Of a stretch of 64,000 nucleotides of DNA, positions 8,532-16,905 are shown in pieces. The position numbers were made by a program, and so were the translations under genes. Origin of the DNA: Novosphingobium sp. 28-62-57 (GTDB lineage Bacteria; Pseudomonadota; Alphaproteobacteria; Sphingomonadales; Sphingomonadaceae); the NCBI GenBank assembly GCA_002256985.1, contig NCGO01000008.1:114371-178370 (forward strand). The letters run 5' to 3'. Positions within the stretch are counted from its first letter, which is position 1. Every line of letters starts with the position of its first letter. The notes below the pieces were generated by a model. The model had not been told where the DNA came from. It saw only the letters and a list, made by a program, of their open reading frames with translations, and searched no databases.

Positions 8532-11168
8532 TTAGAAACGAGCCCGCACACCAAAGGTGAAGGTGCGACCGTAGTTGTTGATTTCTAGGCCGCGATTCGG
8601 GTTCTGAGCAAATTCGAAGCGTTTGGCTTCGGTCAGGTTGATCCCTTCGACAAACACATTGAAATTCTTGTTGATCGTATAAGAAATCTGCCCATCCAAC
8701 GAACCGAAGGAGTCGCTAGTGCTCGGAGATGCCGTGGTGGAGCCGGTGTTGTTGAGGAACTTGTCGCGCCAGAAATAGCCGATGCGGCTAGAGAAGGCCC
8801 CACGTTCGTAGAAGGCGGTCAAATTGTAGCTGAGTTTCGACAGGCCCGAGAGCTCGTCGCGCAATACGCGCCGACCGGCAGTGTAGCTGGCCTCGACCTC
8901 GACGGCCGTCAGCGAAGCTTGCACACCGAACCCGCGCAAAGGGTCAGGAAGGAAGTCGAGGACCTGCTGATAGGCTATCTCGAAGCCGTAGAGCTTTGCA
9001 TCACCGCCATTCACGCTTGACGACAACGTGACATCACCCCTGCCAGGGATCTGTATGATCGAATTGTCCTGCGTGATGAAATCATCGAAAACCTTGTAAA
9101 AGGCCGCACCCGTCAGCGAGCCCGTCTGGGCGAAGTACCACTCGAGACTTGCGTCGAACTGGGTTGCGAGGAATGGATCAAGATTGGGGTTGCCCCCGGA
9201 AGCCGTCGGACTATCGCGTGAGACGCTCAGTCGCGGAGCAAGGTCGACGATGTTGGGCCGGGAGATGACCCGGGAAGCGGCAAAGCGGGCTATCAATTCA
9301 TCAGTGATTTCAAGTCGCAGGTTAAGGGTCGGCAGCCAGTTGTTATATGTTTTGGAAAATGACACCGGCGTCGCCACCGCCCCGACCGACTGGTGACCGC
9401 TCGAGATCTGTTCGGTCTCGGCATAGCGGAGCCCGACGTTACCCTTGAGAGGGAGACCGAACACCGTGGTTGCGAAATCAGCACGGACATAGGCCGAGGC
9501 GATTTTTTCGGTCACCACAAAGGAATTGCGCAGATCGCCCGCCGTCAAGGGCTGCGCTGCGACATCGGCGGTGAACAAGCGGTCAAAGAAGGCCGTACGC
9601 GAGGGCGCCAACCAAGTTCGGGGTGTATTGCCCGATAACCCGCCGAGGAAGTTGTCAACTGGGAACGGATCAATAAAGCTTGGCCCCAACGCGGTTACGG
9701 GCGTGTTTAAAACTCCGTTCAAGACCCAGTCGCGCCGTTCATAATCGCGTTTGCGCTTTTGATACTGCGCGCCAAACGCGATCCGGCGCAGGAAATTGCC
9801 TTCAAAGTCGCGCCCGCCGTCAAACTGAACGGACCAGTCGGTATCCAGTGAATCTTTCGGCGCAACGTCAAACCCCTGGCCGACAAAATTGGCCGGGTCG
9901 GTCAGCGAGCGATTGGTCGTCAGTGTTGGCAATTGCGTGTAGCCCCGCGAGTAATCATAGGTCAGCGGAGCAAAAAAGGCGATGCGGCTGCGCAAGGTTG
10001 CATCTTGCAGGGTCGGGTGGAAGGAGTGCGCGCGAGAATAGGATCCGTCGAGCTCGAACTTCCAGTCCCCGGGCGTCCACAACTGGTTGATTCCGAAAAC
10101 AGTCAACTCATGGCGATTGAGGCTGGTTTCGCGCGATGCCATCCAGCGCACGTTGTCGATGGTGGCTCCCACCACAGTGTCGCCGACGATACGTTCGGAG
10201 CCCGGGACAAAGCTGGGCGTTTGGAACGTCCGGTCATCGGGGAAGATGTCGATCCCGTATTCATCAAAGTCGACGTCGAGCTTGGTGTAGAAGACATCGA
10301 AAGACGTCTGGAGATCGGGCGTAGGGCGCCATTGCACGGTTAGGGCTCCCGACACACGCTCGCGGTCTTCGAGTTCGACGGTCGGTCGTGTGCGAGTCGG
10401 GGTATAAAGGCCGGCGGGCAGTGGGCCCCGCGCGCCCGTGAACTGGTCGAGGTTCCAGCCAAAGCCGAACAAGCGGTCATTCCGAACCTTCCGCTCAGTA
10501 TACATAGCCGATGCCAGAATCCCGAAGGTACGGTCCTTGTTGGCCCAGCTGACCAATCCGGAAAATGTCGGCGTGGTCTTTTCGGTCAGTGTGTTGTAAT
10601 TGCCCTGTATCGATCCAGTCATCCTTGTGCCTACGTCAAGAGGCCGGAAGGTCTTCACATCGATATTGCCACCTATGGCACCTTCATCCATGTCGGCAGT
10701 CGGTGCCTTTATCACTTCGATTTGTGAGATGAATTCCGCCGGGAGCACCTCGAAACGGAAGTTTCTCCCCTGCACACCGCCGTTCTCGATCAATTCGTTT
10801 ACAGCAATGCTGCGCCCATTGAGGGTCACGTTCTGATAACGCGGGCCCAAGCCTCGGACACTAACGAACAGCCCCTCCCCGCGCTGACGGGTGATCGTGA
10901 CCCCGGTCACCAGCTGAATGGCCTCGGCGGCGTTCTGTGCGGGAAATTTCCCGATGTCCGTGGAATTGACTGCGTCGGTGGCGTAATCCGCATTGCGCTT
11001 TGTATCCTGAGCGCTGCGCAGGCTCTGCGCGTATGGTGCGGTGACCACGATGGCCTCGCTCTCAGCAACGTCAGGCTCTTCGGTGCTCTGCGCCAATGCC
11101 GGTGATATGGCCGTGCTCCACTGAATGACTGCCAGCGACGCTGCCCACAAACCATCTTTCACGCCCAT
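8532..11168 (-). CDS. TonB-dependent receptor (Xanthomonas/Caulobacter-type large family)
   Basis: 878-residue outer-membrane receptor. Signal peptide ends near SPALAQ, a TonB-box-like IVVTAPYAQSLR follows, then a plug with DIGKFPAQNAAEAIQLVTGV, SVRGLGPRYQNVTLNGR and APTADMDEGAIGGNIDVKT. These are characteristic of the TonB-Xanth-Caul group, often linked to carbohydrate or other complex nutrients. The barrel ends in a terminal aromatic (GVRARF). The start follows AGGGGATAG. It is divergent from a ROK regulator with only about 75 bases between the chosen starts, so that regulator probably controls it. Confidence 0.95.
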   Translation of the reverse strand: MGVKDGLWAASLAVIQWSTAISPALAQSTEEPDVAESEAIVVTAPYAQSLRSAQDTKRNADYATDAVNSTDIGKFPAQNAAEAIQLVTGVTITRQRGEGLFVSVRGLGPRYQNVTLNGRSIAVNELIENGGVQGRNFRFEVLPAEFISQIEVIKAPTADMDEGAIGGNIDVKTFRPLDVGTRMTGSIQGNYNTLTEKTTPTFSGLVSWANKDRTFGILASAMYTERKVRNDRLFGFGWNLDQFTGARGPLPAGLYTPTRTRPTVELEDRERVSGALTVQWRPTPDLQTSFDVFYTKLDVDFDEYGIDIFPDDRTFQTPSFVPGSERIVGDTVVGATIDNVRWMASRETSLNRHELTVFGINQLWTPGDWKFELDGSYSRAHSFHPTLQDATLRSRIAFFAPLTYDYSRGYTQLPTLTTNRSLTDPANFVGQGFDVAPKDSLDTDWSVQFDGGRDFEGNFLRRIAFGAQYQKRKRDYERRDWVLNGVLNTPVTALGPSFIDPFPVDNFLGGLSGNTPRTWLAPSRTAFFDRLFTADVAAQPLTAGDLRNSFVVTEKIASAYVRADFATTVFGLPLKGNVGLRYAETEQISSGHQSVGAVATPVSFSKTYNNWLPTLNLRLEITDELIARFAASRVISRPNIVDLAPRLSVSRDSPTASGGNPNLDPFLATQFDASLEWYFAQTGSLTGAAFYKVFDDFITQDNSIIQIPGRGDVTLSSSVNGGDAKLYGFEIAYQQVLDFLPDPLRGFGVQASLTAVEVEASYTAGRRVLRDELSGLSKLSYNLTAFYERGAFSSRIGYFWRDKFLNNTGSTTASPSTSDSFGSLDGQISYTINKNFNVFVEGINLTEAKRFEFAQNPNRGLEINNYGRTFTFGVRARF

Positions 11169-11243
11169 CTTCTATCCCCTTTTGCGAATCTTTTGCGCCT
11201 ACGCACAGTAATTGATTTCGTTGCACAGCCAAATGAATTTTTT
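11169..11243. promoter_or_regulatory. Divergent control region between receptor and ROK regulator
   Basis: AT-richer gap between two divergent genes. A possible plus-strand sigma-70-like promoter is TTGCAC at 11221-11226 with TATGAC at 11243-11248 (16-base spacing). If it is real, translation of the regulator would begin at ATG 11286 rather than 11244. The heptamer TTTTGCG occurs twice close to 11180-11196 and is a candidate half-site for regulator binding. All of this is pattern reading only. Confidence 0.4.
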
Positions 11244-12461
11244 ATGACATCAAGGTTGGATCGATGGCCGAGAGCCAGTAGTCTGATGCCTGCTGAAGTG
11301 GGAGATCGTGGCTTGTATGAAACCTTGACCCAGAATGAGCGCCGGGTGCTGGACCTGATCTGGCGAAAAGGCCCGATTGCGCGAGCCGAACTGTCAGATA
11401 AACTCGGCCTTACAACTGGCTCACTCAGCCGAATCACTCAAAACTTTGTAAGTAGTGGCATAGTCCTTGAAAGTATTCGACATGACGGCGTTCGGGGAAA
11501 TCCGATGCGTCCTTTGCAAATCAATCCTGAAGGGGCCATGGCCTTCGGCGTGAGCTTTTCTCACACTTACATGGAAGTGGGGCTGATTAATCTGGCAGGC
11601 GAGCTGGTAGACTCAGTGCGACAGAACTACGCAGAGGCGCGTCCTGAGGTTATCGCAGCATCGGCCAGAGATGCCATTTCGCTTCTTGAAGAAACTAATT
11701 CAGTTGATCCGGATCGGGTTCTCGGCGTAGGATTTGCCGTACCGGGCGACTTCTCACCGGAGCATCCCTTCCTCATCGCGCACCCTTATTTTCCGCATTT
11801 GCGCGATGCCAACCTTCATGCCATTTTTAGTGAGAGCATGCCTTATCCGGTGTTCATCGAGAACGATTGCAACAGTGCTGCCCTAGGTGAACGCGTCGTG
11901 GGCTTTGGCAAGCAATACACAAACTTCATTTCGGTGTTTGTGTGTCATGGCATCGGCGGCGGGGTCATTCTTGATAGCGATCTGTATCGGGGGGTGCATG
12001 GTAACGCGGGTGGTATCCATGCCTTCTTCCCGATGCATCAGGCGCGCCCATCGGGGCATGATTTTTTCGATGTTATGGCGCGCGAGGGCCATCCGATCCG
12101 GGATTTCAATGATCTTGAAGTAACCGGAGCTCTGGAATTGAGCGGCGTGCGGCCTTGGCTATCGCGCGCAGGCGCGCAATTGCTCGAGGCGCTGTCGGTT
12201 GTGGCCCGGCTGTTTGATCCAGAAGCCATCATAATCGGTGGCCGCCTGCCGCCATCCTTTCTCGACGAGATCAGGGCGGCCGTAGATACCAAGAGCTTCT
12301 GCGCAAGCAGCGCTGCCGCCAAACCCGCCGTTCACGCCTCGGGTCTTGGACCCAAAGCAGGTGTGGTCGGTGCAGGGGCGTTGGTCATTTACGCACGGTT
12401 TCTCGACTCGCGCAGTGCAACGCGGAGCGACAACCTGATCAATGGTCGCCGCCAATCCTGA
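11244..12461 (+). CDS. ROK family transcriptional regulator
   Basis: Sugar-sensing repressor family (NagC/XylR type). An N-terminal winged helix-turn-helix (LTQNERRVLDLIWRKGPIAR, then ELSDKLGLTTGSLSRITQNF) is followed by a ROK kinase-like domain with VGFAVPGDF, IENDCNSAALGE and GIGGGVILDSDLYRG. The usual CxCGxxGC zinc motif after the GNAGGIHA stretch is absent: no cysteine occurs in that segment. ATG 11244 is used; ATG 11286 is an alternative and both keep the HTH. GC is clearly lower than in flanking genes (about 47-50% in two 60-base lines counted by hand). Likely regulates the divergent receptor/phospholipase genes and the transporter. Confidence 0.87.
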   Translation: MTSRLDRWPRASSLMPAEVGDRGLYETLTQNERRVLDLIWRKGPIARAELSDKLGLTTGSLSRITQNFVSSGIVLESIRHDGVRGNPMRPLQINPEGAMAFGVSFSHTYMEVGLINLAGELVDSVRQNYAEARPEVIAASARDAISLLEETNSVDPDRVLGVGFAVPGDFSPEHPFLIAHPYFPHLRDANLHAIFSESMPYPVFIENDCNSAALGERVVGFGKQYTNFISVFVCHGIGGGVILDSDLYRGVHGNAGGIHAFFPMHQARPSGHDFFDVMAREGHPIRDFNDLEVTGALELSGVRPWLSRAGAQLLEALSVVARLFDPEAIIIGGRLPPSFLDEIRAAVDTKSFCASSAAAKPAVHASGLGPKAGVVGAGALVIYARFLDSRSATRSDNLINGRRQS

Positions 12462-12606
12462 TGTTCCACAAAGACTGATCAAATGGAGTCCAGTGCAGTC
12501 GCCACAGTTCCCCACGATAGCAGAAGCAATGTGTTCGATATTCGCTCTATGCCTTTGGAATTCCCTGGTTTTCCAAAATCTCTGCGGCTTTTTGGGAAGG
12601 GAGGGC

Positions 12607-12680
12607 TGGAGCGGGTAGCGGGAATCGAACCCGCCTAGCTAGCTTGGAAGGCTAGTGCATTACCACTATGCTATACCCGC
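12607..12680 (-). tRNA. tRNA-Gly (anticodon TCC)
   Basis: On the minus strand the 7-base acceptor arm GCGGGTA pairs with TACCCGC. The anticodon loop reads CTTCCAA with anticodon TCC, the T-loop is GGTTCGATTCC, and a discriminator T is followed by encoded CCA. The 3' end points toward the atypical 6.1-12.5 kb locus, the usual side for island insertion. Confidence 0.97.
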
Positions 12681-12795
12681 CCGGGCAGCGCGGTCTTTTG
12701 GCGACCGTCGTGGTGCGGCGCGCTTGCCATGGTCGGGGCGGTTTCGTCAACCTTGCAGTGACGCGAACTTTGTGTGGGCTTGACAGAATATAATT

Positions 12796-12807
12796 AAGAT
12801 ATATCTT
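12796..12807. promoter_or_regulatory. 12-base palindrome AAGATATATCTT, candidate operator
   Basis: Perfect palindrome 34 bases before the DUF2218 start codon, embedded in an AT-rich promoter-like stretch (TTGACAGAATATAATT just upstream). Palindromes of the ATATATCTT type are known to me upstream of PadR-regulated iron or siderophore-reduction genes. Assignment to such a regulator is inference; no PadR gene is in the window. Confidence 0.45.
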
Positions 12808-12840
12808 GAAGCTTACTCAAGATCGTAAGCAAGGATTATC

Positions 12841-13131
12841 ATGCCCGCCAGCCACGCCATTGTCCCAACCGCCAGCGCCAGCCGCTATCTCCAGCAACTG
12901 TGCAAGCACTGGGGCCACAAATTTGAAGTGACCTTCGATCCGCAGCAGGGCCGCGTTGCTTTGCCGTTCGGGCCGGTGGAATTGAAAGCCGGTGATGCCG
13001 CGCTGGAAGTGACCTGCCGAATCGAGGGCGAGGGTGATCTTGCCCGTATGCAGCAGGTGGTGGTGGAGCACCTGAACCGCTTTGCTCACCGCGAGGGCGA
13101 GCTGGTTTTTGATTGGCAACCAGTCGACTGA
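12841..13131 (+). CDS. DUF2218 domain protein
   Basis: 96-residue cytoplasmic protein filling essentially one DUF2218 domain: a short helix with YLQQLCKHWGHKF, a strand region RVALPFGPVEL, and ARMQQVVVEHLNRFAHREG toward the end. The family has no established activity; members are often found near siderophore-interacting or iron-reductase genes and PadR regulators. Here it stands alone between a tRNA and an acyl-CoA synthetase, but carries an AAGATATATCTT palindrome upstream. Confidence 0.85.
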   Translation: MPASHAIVPTASASRYLQQLCKHWGHKFEVTFDPQQGRVALPFGPVELKAGDAALEVTCRIEGEGDLARMQQVVVEHLNRFAHREGELVFDWQPVD

Positions 13132-13214
13132 CCAGCAACACAGGGCGCCCTTCACCAAAGGGCTGCCCTGCAGCGGCGCGGACGCCACTTGCCCTTCCTC
13201 CGATAATTGTTATA

Positions 13215-13225
13215 TCGCATAGCGA
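13215..13225. promoter_or_regulatory. Inverted repeat TCGC-ATA-GCGA, candidate operator (IclR-like)
   Basis: A 4+3+4 inverted repeat, within a wider TATCGCATAGCGAAAT, lies 17 bases before ATG 13243 and just before the ribosome site. Spacing and TTCGC/GCGAA-like halves resemble operators of IclR-family regulators of aromatic catabolism, so a repressor here could block the acyl-CoA synthetase gene. Family assignment is inference. Confidence 0.4.
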
Positions 13226-13242
13226 AATCGGAGGATGCCGCA

Positions 13243-15375
13243 ATGTCTGAAGCTGGTCTGCACAATCACACTCTGGCTCACGCCGCGCTTGATCGTTTCC
13301 TGCGGCCCAAATCGGTTGCCGTCGTCGGCGCGTCTGACAAGCCCGGGGCCCTGGGGGCAACGATCCTGACCAACCTTGATCGCAATGGCTATTCCGGCGC
13401 GATCTATCCGGTGAACCCGAAGCGCGAAGAGATCATGGGCAAGCGCTGCTACCCGTCGGTCGATGCTCTACCCGAAGGCGTGGATGTGGCGGTACTGGCC
13501 ATCCCGCGCGTTGGCGTGCTGGATGCGGTAAAGGGCCTTGCGGCGCGCAAATGTGGCGGCGTGGTGATCTTTTCGGCGGGCTTTGCCGAAGGCGGGGAAG
13601 AGGGCCTTGCCGAACAGCGCGAGATTGCGCGCATCGCGCACGAAGCAGGCATGGTGGTCGAAGGGCCGAACTGCCTTGGCCTCGTCAACTACGTTGATCG
13701 GATCCCGCTGACCTTTGTAGAAACCAATGCCGTGCCGCCTGCGGGCAAGCGTGCCATTGGCATCGTGTCGCAATCGGGCGCGATGGCCGCAGTGCTGGGC
13801 ACGATGCTGCTGGCGCGCGATGCGGGCGTTTCCTATTCGGTCTCCACCGGCAATGAAGCGGCCAGCGGTGTGGAAGACTATGTCGATTGGCTGGTCGATC
13901 AGGATGATACCCACGTCATTGCCATGATTGTGGAGCAGTTTCGCAAGCCGCAGGTGTTTCTGGCCGCCGCGCGCCGGGCCAAAGCAGCGGGCAAGCCCGT
14001 GGTGCTGTTGCACCCCGGAAAATCCAGCGCTGCGCGCGAATCGGCGGCCACCCACACAGGGGCCATGGCGGGCGATTACAAGCTGATGCGGGCGATGGTC
14101 GCGCGGGCAGGCGTGATCTTTGCCGAGACGCTGGAAGAACTGGGCGACATTGCCGAAATCGCCGTGCGGTGTGCCGCACTGCCATCGGGCAATACCGTGG
14201 TGCTGGGGGAATCGGGCGCGTTCAAGGCATTGACGCTCGATTTGGCCGAAGAACTCGATCTGCCGCTGGCCGATCTGCATGACGAGGATTCGCCCGATCT
14301 GCGCGCTGCCTTGCCGCCGTTCGTGCCGGTCTCCAATCCGCTCGACATTACGGCGCAAGGGCTGTCTGAACCTGCGATCTATACCCGCTGCATCGAGGCG
14401 CTGCTGGCCGATGATCGCGTGGGCACGGTGCTGGCGGGCATCATTCAGGCCGAGCCGATCACTTGCGCCATCAAGTTTCCCGCCGTGCTTGCCGCAGTTG
14501 AAGGCAAGACGCTGACCAAGCCGGTGATCTTTGCCGGGCTTGACGAAGGGGCCAATGTCCCGGCTGAGCGCATTGCCGCGCTGCGCGCGGCAGGGCTGCC
14601 GTGGTTCCCGACGACGGAGCGTGCGCTGCGGGCGATTACGCGGCTGACGCATTGGGCAGCGCAGGATCTGTCCGCCAACGATCTTCCCGCAACCCCGCTT
14701 GCCGGACTGGATGTAGTCTCCGGCGTGATCCCGGAATACAAGTCAAAGGAATTGCTCGGCCCCATCGGCATCGCCTTCCCCAAGGGCGGGTTCGCCGCGA
14801 GCGCTGCCGATGCGGTCGCCGCTGCTGATGCGGTTGGCTATCCGGTGGCGATGAAGGCGCAGGCTGCGGCGCTGGGGCACAAGAGCGATGCTGGCGGTGT
14901 GATCCTGAACCTTGCCGATGGCGCTGCGGTGCGCGAAGCATGGGAGCGCATTCACGCCAATGTCGCGGCCTATTCATCGGCTATCACGCTCGACGGCGTG
15001 CTGATCGAGGCTATGGGCAAGCGCGGCATGGAGATGATCGTCGGGGCCAAGAACGATCCCGAATGGGGCCCGGTCGTGCTCGCGGGCTTTGGCGGCGTGA
15101 CTGCGGAAATCCTGCAGGACGTGCGCTTGCTGACCGCAGACCTGACGCAGGCGGCGGTTGAGGCCGAACTGATGAAGCTCAAGAGCGCAGCCCTGCTCAG
15201 CGGCTATCGCGGATCGCCTGCGCTCGATGTGCCTGCGCTGGCTGCGCTGATTGTCAAGGTCGGGCAAGTGCTGCGCGCCGAACCTTCGATCCGCGAAATC
15301 GATCTCAATCCGGTGATCCTGCACCCGATGGGTGAAGGCGTGGTCGCGCTGGATGCGCTCATGCTGGTGGATTGA
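13243..15375 (+). CDS. Acyl-CoA synthetase, NDP(ADP)-forming (acetate-CoA ligase family)
   Basis: Single-chain fusion of 710 residues: CoA-binding domain (SVAVVGASDKPGALG near residue 25), succinyl-CoA-ligase-like domain, and C-terminal ATP-grasp domain with GHKSDAGGV at about 545. The phospho-histidine loop is SAATHTGAMAGDY with His271. The family forms acyl-CoA from acid, CoA and ATP via phospho-enzyme; sphingomonad members include feruloyl-CoA synthetase FerA. Substrate here is not decidable. ATG 13243 is supported by GGAGG at 13230-13234. An inverted repeat precedes it and a terminator follows, so it is probably monocistronic. Confidence 0.9.
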   Translation: MSEAGLHNHTLAHAALDRFLRPKSVAVVGASDKPGALGATILTNLDRNGYSGAIYPVNPKREEIMGKRCYPSVDALPEGVDVAVLAIPRVGVLDAVKGLAARKCGGVVIFSAGFAEGGEEGLAEQREIARIAHEAGMVVEGPNCLGLVNYVDRIPLTFVETNAVPPAGKRAIGIVSQSGAMAAVLGTMLLARDAGVSYSVSTGNEAASGVEDYVDWLVDQDDTHVIAMIVEQFRKPQVFLAAARRAKAAGKPVVLLHPGKSSAARESAATHTGAMAGDYKLMRAMVARAGVIFAETLEELGDIAEIAVRCAALPSGNTVVLGESGAFKALTLDLAEELDLPLADLHDEDSPDLRAALPPFVPVSNPLDITAQGLSEPAIYTRCIEALLADDRVGTVLAGIIQAEPITCAIKFPAVLAAVEGKTLTKPVIFAGLDEGANVPAERIAALRAAGLPWFPTTERALRAITRLTHWAAQDLSANDLPATPLAGLDVVSGVIPEYKSKELLGPIGIAFPKGGFAASAADAVAAADAVGYPVAMKAQAAALGHKSDAGGVILNLADGAAVREAWERIHANVAAYSSAITLDGVLIEAMGKRGMEMIVGAKNDPEWGPVVLAGFGGVTAEILQDVRLLTADLTQAAVEAELMKLKSAALLSGYRGSPALDVPALAALIVKVGQVLRAEPSIREIDLNPVILHPMGEGVVALDALMLVD

Positions 15376-15399
15376 AGTCGCAGTTAATGAAGACGGCGA

Positions 15400-15424
15400 G
15401 GGCGGTCCATTGGGCCGCCCTTTT
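15400..15424 (+). terminator. Intrinsic terminator of the acyl-CoA synthetase gene
   Basis: 9-base arms GGGCGGTCC (15400-15408) and GGGCCGCCC (15412-15420), one G-T wobble, 3-base loop, then TTTT. It lies just before the convergent end of apt. Confidence 0.75.
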
Positions 15425-15429
15425 GCGTT

Positions 15430-15966
15430 TCAGTGCCCCGGAAAGTCCATCAGGGCTTCGACGGTCAGGCCCGCATCGCGCAGGCGGGCTGCGCCGTGGA
15501 GGTCGGGGAGGTCGATCACGAACAGGGCGTGGGTGACATCGGCTCCGGCGGTCCGAAGAAGTTCGGCGGCGGCGAGGGCGGTGCCGCCTGTGGCGATCAG
15601 GTCGTCGATGATGACCACGCGTTGGCCTGTCTCAATGGCCGTTGGGTCAATCTCCAGCCGGTCGCGTCCATATTCGAGTGCGTAGTCGATGCCAATGGTT
15701 GGCACGGGCAACTTGCCCGGCTTGCGGATCGGAATGAAACCCAGATTCATGCGGGCGGCCACGGCCGCACCGAAGATGAAGCCGCGCGCTTCCATTCCGG
15801 CGATGGCTTGTGCACCGGCATCGCGCGCCATGTGGGAAAGGTGATCGATGCAGGCGGCAAAGCCTGCGCCATGCGCGATCAGCGTGGTGATATCGCGGAA
15901 CAGGATGCCGGGGGCGGGGAAGTCCGGCACGGTGCGGACAAGATGCTTGAGATCATCGCGGGTCAT
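15430..15966 (-). CDS. apt: Adenine phosphoribosyltransferase
   Basis: Purine salvage: adenine + PRPP to AMP. 178 residues, the usual length. Motifs: VPDFPAPGILFRDITTLI at the N-terminus, GMEARGFIFGAAVA, and the PRPP loop VVIIDDLIATGGTALAA. Start ATG 15966 is chosen because longer frames (to 16005) would begin inside the terminator of the cytochrome c1 gene. ATG 15981 is also possible. Confidence 0.95.
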   Translation of the reverse strand: MTRDDLKHLVRTVPDFPAPGILFRDITTLIAHGAGFAACIDHLSHMARDAGAQAIAGMEARGFIFGAAVAARMNLGFIPIRKPGKLPVPTIGIDYALEYGRDRLEIDPTAIETGQRVVIIDDLIATGGTALAAAELLRTAGADVTHALFVIDLPDLHGAARLRDAGLTVEALMDFPGH

Positions 15967-15994
15967 GGTGCCGCGATGCATATCGCCAGATACG

Positions 15995-16019
15995 AAAAAG
16001 GCCACCGTTTCCGGTGGCC
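15995..16019 (-). terminator. Intrinsic terminator of the petABC operon
   Basis: On the minus strand an 8-base perfect stem (GGCCACCG/CGGTGGCC, arms at 16000-16007 and 16012-16019) with a GAAA tetraloop is followed by five T. Located 34 bases after the cytochrome c1 stop codon. Confidence 0.9.
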
Positions 16020-16052
16020 TTCGTTCGTTTTGCCGTCTGGAAAGAAGGGGCG

Positions 16053-16874
16053 TTACGCGCCCTTCTTGTCAGCCCAGACGTTTTTCTTGGCCAAGTAGGC
16101 GAGCACAGTGGCTGCCAACAGGAAGCCGAGAACGGCCCAGCCCGTCTGCTTGCGCTTGTCGAGGCTCGGCTCAGCCGACCAGATCAGGAACGCCGAAACG
16201 TCCTTTGCCATCTGGTCCACCGTCGCCTTGGTGCCATCCGAATAGGTGACCTGATCGTCGCTGGCGATCGGGGCAGGCATGGCAAGGTTCAGGTTGGCGA
16301 AGTAGGGGTTGTAATACAGGCCATCAGGGGTCTTGGAGTCCGGGAACTTCTTGAGAAGTTCGGCGGGCTGTTCCTGATAACCGGTCAGCAGCGAGTAGAC
16401 ATAGGCTCCGCCATCATGACGCGCCTTGGTGATCAGCGAGAGATCAGGCGGCACGCCTTGCCCGGCGTAATACACGGTCGGGATGTAGTCTGACGGAATG
16501 TTATCACGCTCAGCGCGTTCGCCGCTCTTCTCATCGAAAGTGGGCTGCTTGGTGCCCCAGCTCTTGGCGATTGCCTTCACTTCGGCTTCGGAATAGCCAA
16601 GATTGGCAAGATCGCGGAACGCGATGTGCTTCATCGAGTGGCATGCGGCGCAGACTTCCTTGTAGACTTGGAAGCCGCGCTGCAACTGCTGCTTGTCGAA
16701 CTTGCCCAGCGCCCCGTCGGACGCGAACTTCACGTCCTTGGGGTGCAGGTGGAACTCGTGCTCTGCCGTGGGAGCAGCGGGTTCCGAGATCGCGGAATAG
16801 GCGCCGTTACCGAACGACCAGATCAGCGCGACGGCAAAGAACAAGCCGACCAGGGGGCCAAAAAGACGGACCAT
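16053..16874 (-). CDS. petC: Ubiquinol-cytochrome c reductase, cytochrome c1 subunit
   Basis: Membrane-anchored heme c subunit of complex III. An N-terminal hydrophobic segment is followed by the heme-binding CAACH at residues 75-79, the PPDLSLI motif and a candidate sixth ligand Met in NLAMPAPI. A C-terminal anchor helix (VLGFLLAATVLAYLAKK) completes it. Length 273 fits the family. Last gene of the petABC operon, 31 bases after cytochrome b, with a strong terminator downstream. Confidence 0.96.
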   Translation of the reverse strand: MVRLFGPLVGLFFAVALIWSFGNGAYSAISEPAAPTAEHEFHLHPKDVKFASDGALGKFDKQQLQRGFQVYKEVCAACHSMKHIAFRDLANLGYSEAEVKAIAKSWGTKQPTFDEKSGERAERDNIPSDYIPTVYYAGQGVPPDLSLITKARHDGGAYVYSLLTGYQEQPAELLKKFPDSKTPDGLYYNPYFANLNLAMPAPIASDDQVTYSDGTKATVDQMAKDVSAFLIWSAEPSLDKRKQTGWAVLGFLLAATVLAYLAKKNVWADKKGA

Positions 16875-16905
16875 GGGGTTTTCTTTCTCTTACGCTTCGT
16901 AGCTG

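Noticed and set aside
13468-14652. 394-codon minus-strand frame over the acyl-CoA synthetase
   Set aside because: Antisense to an intact multi-domain enzyme; Arg/Gln/His-rich nonsense composition.
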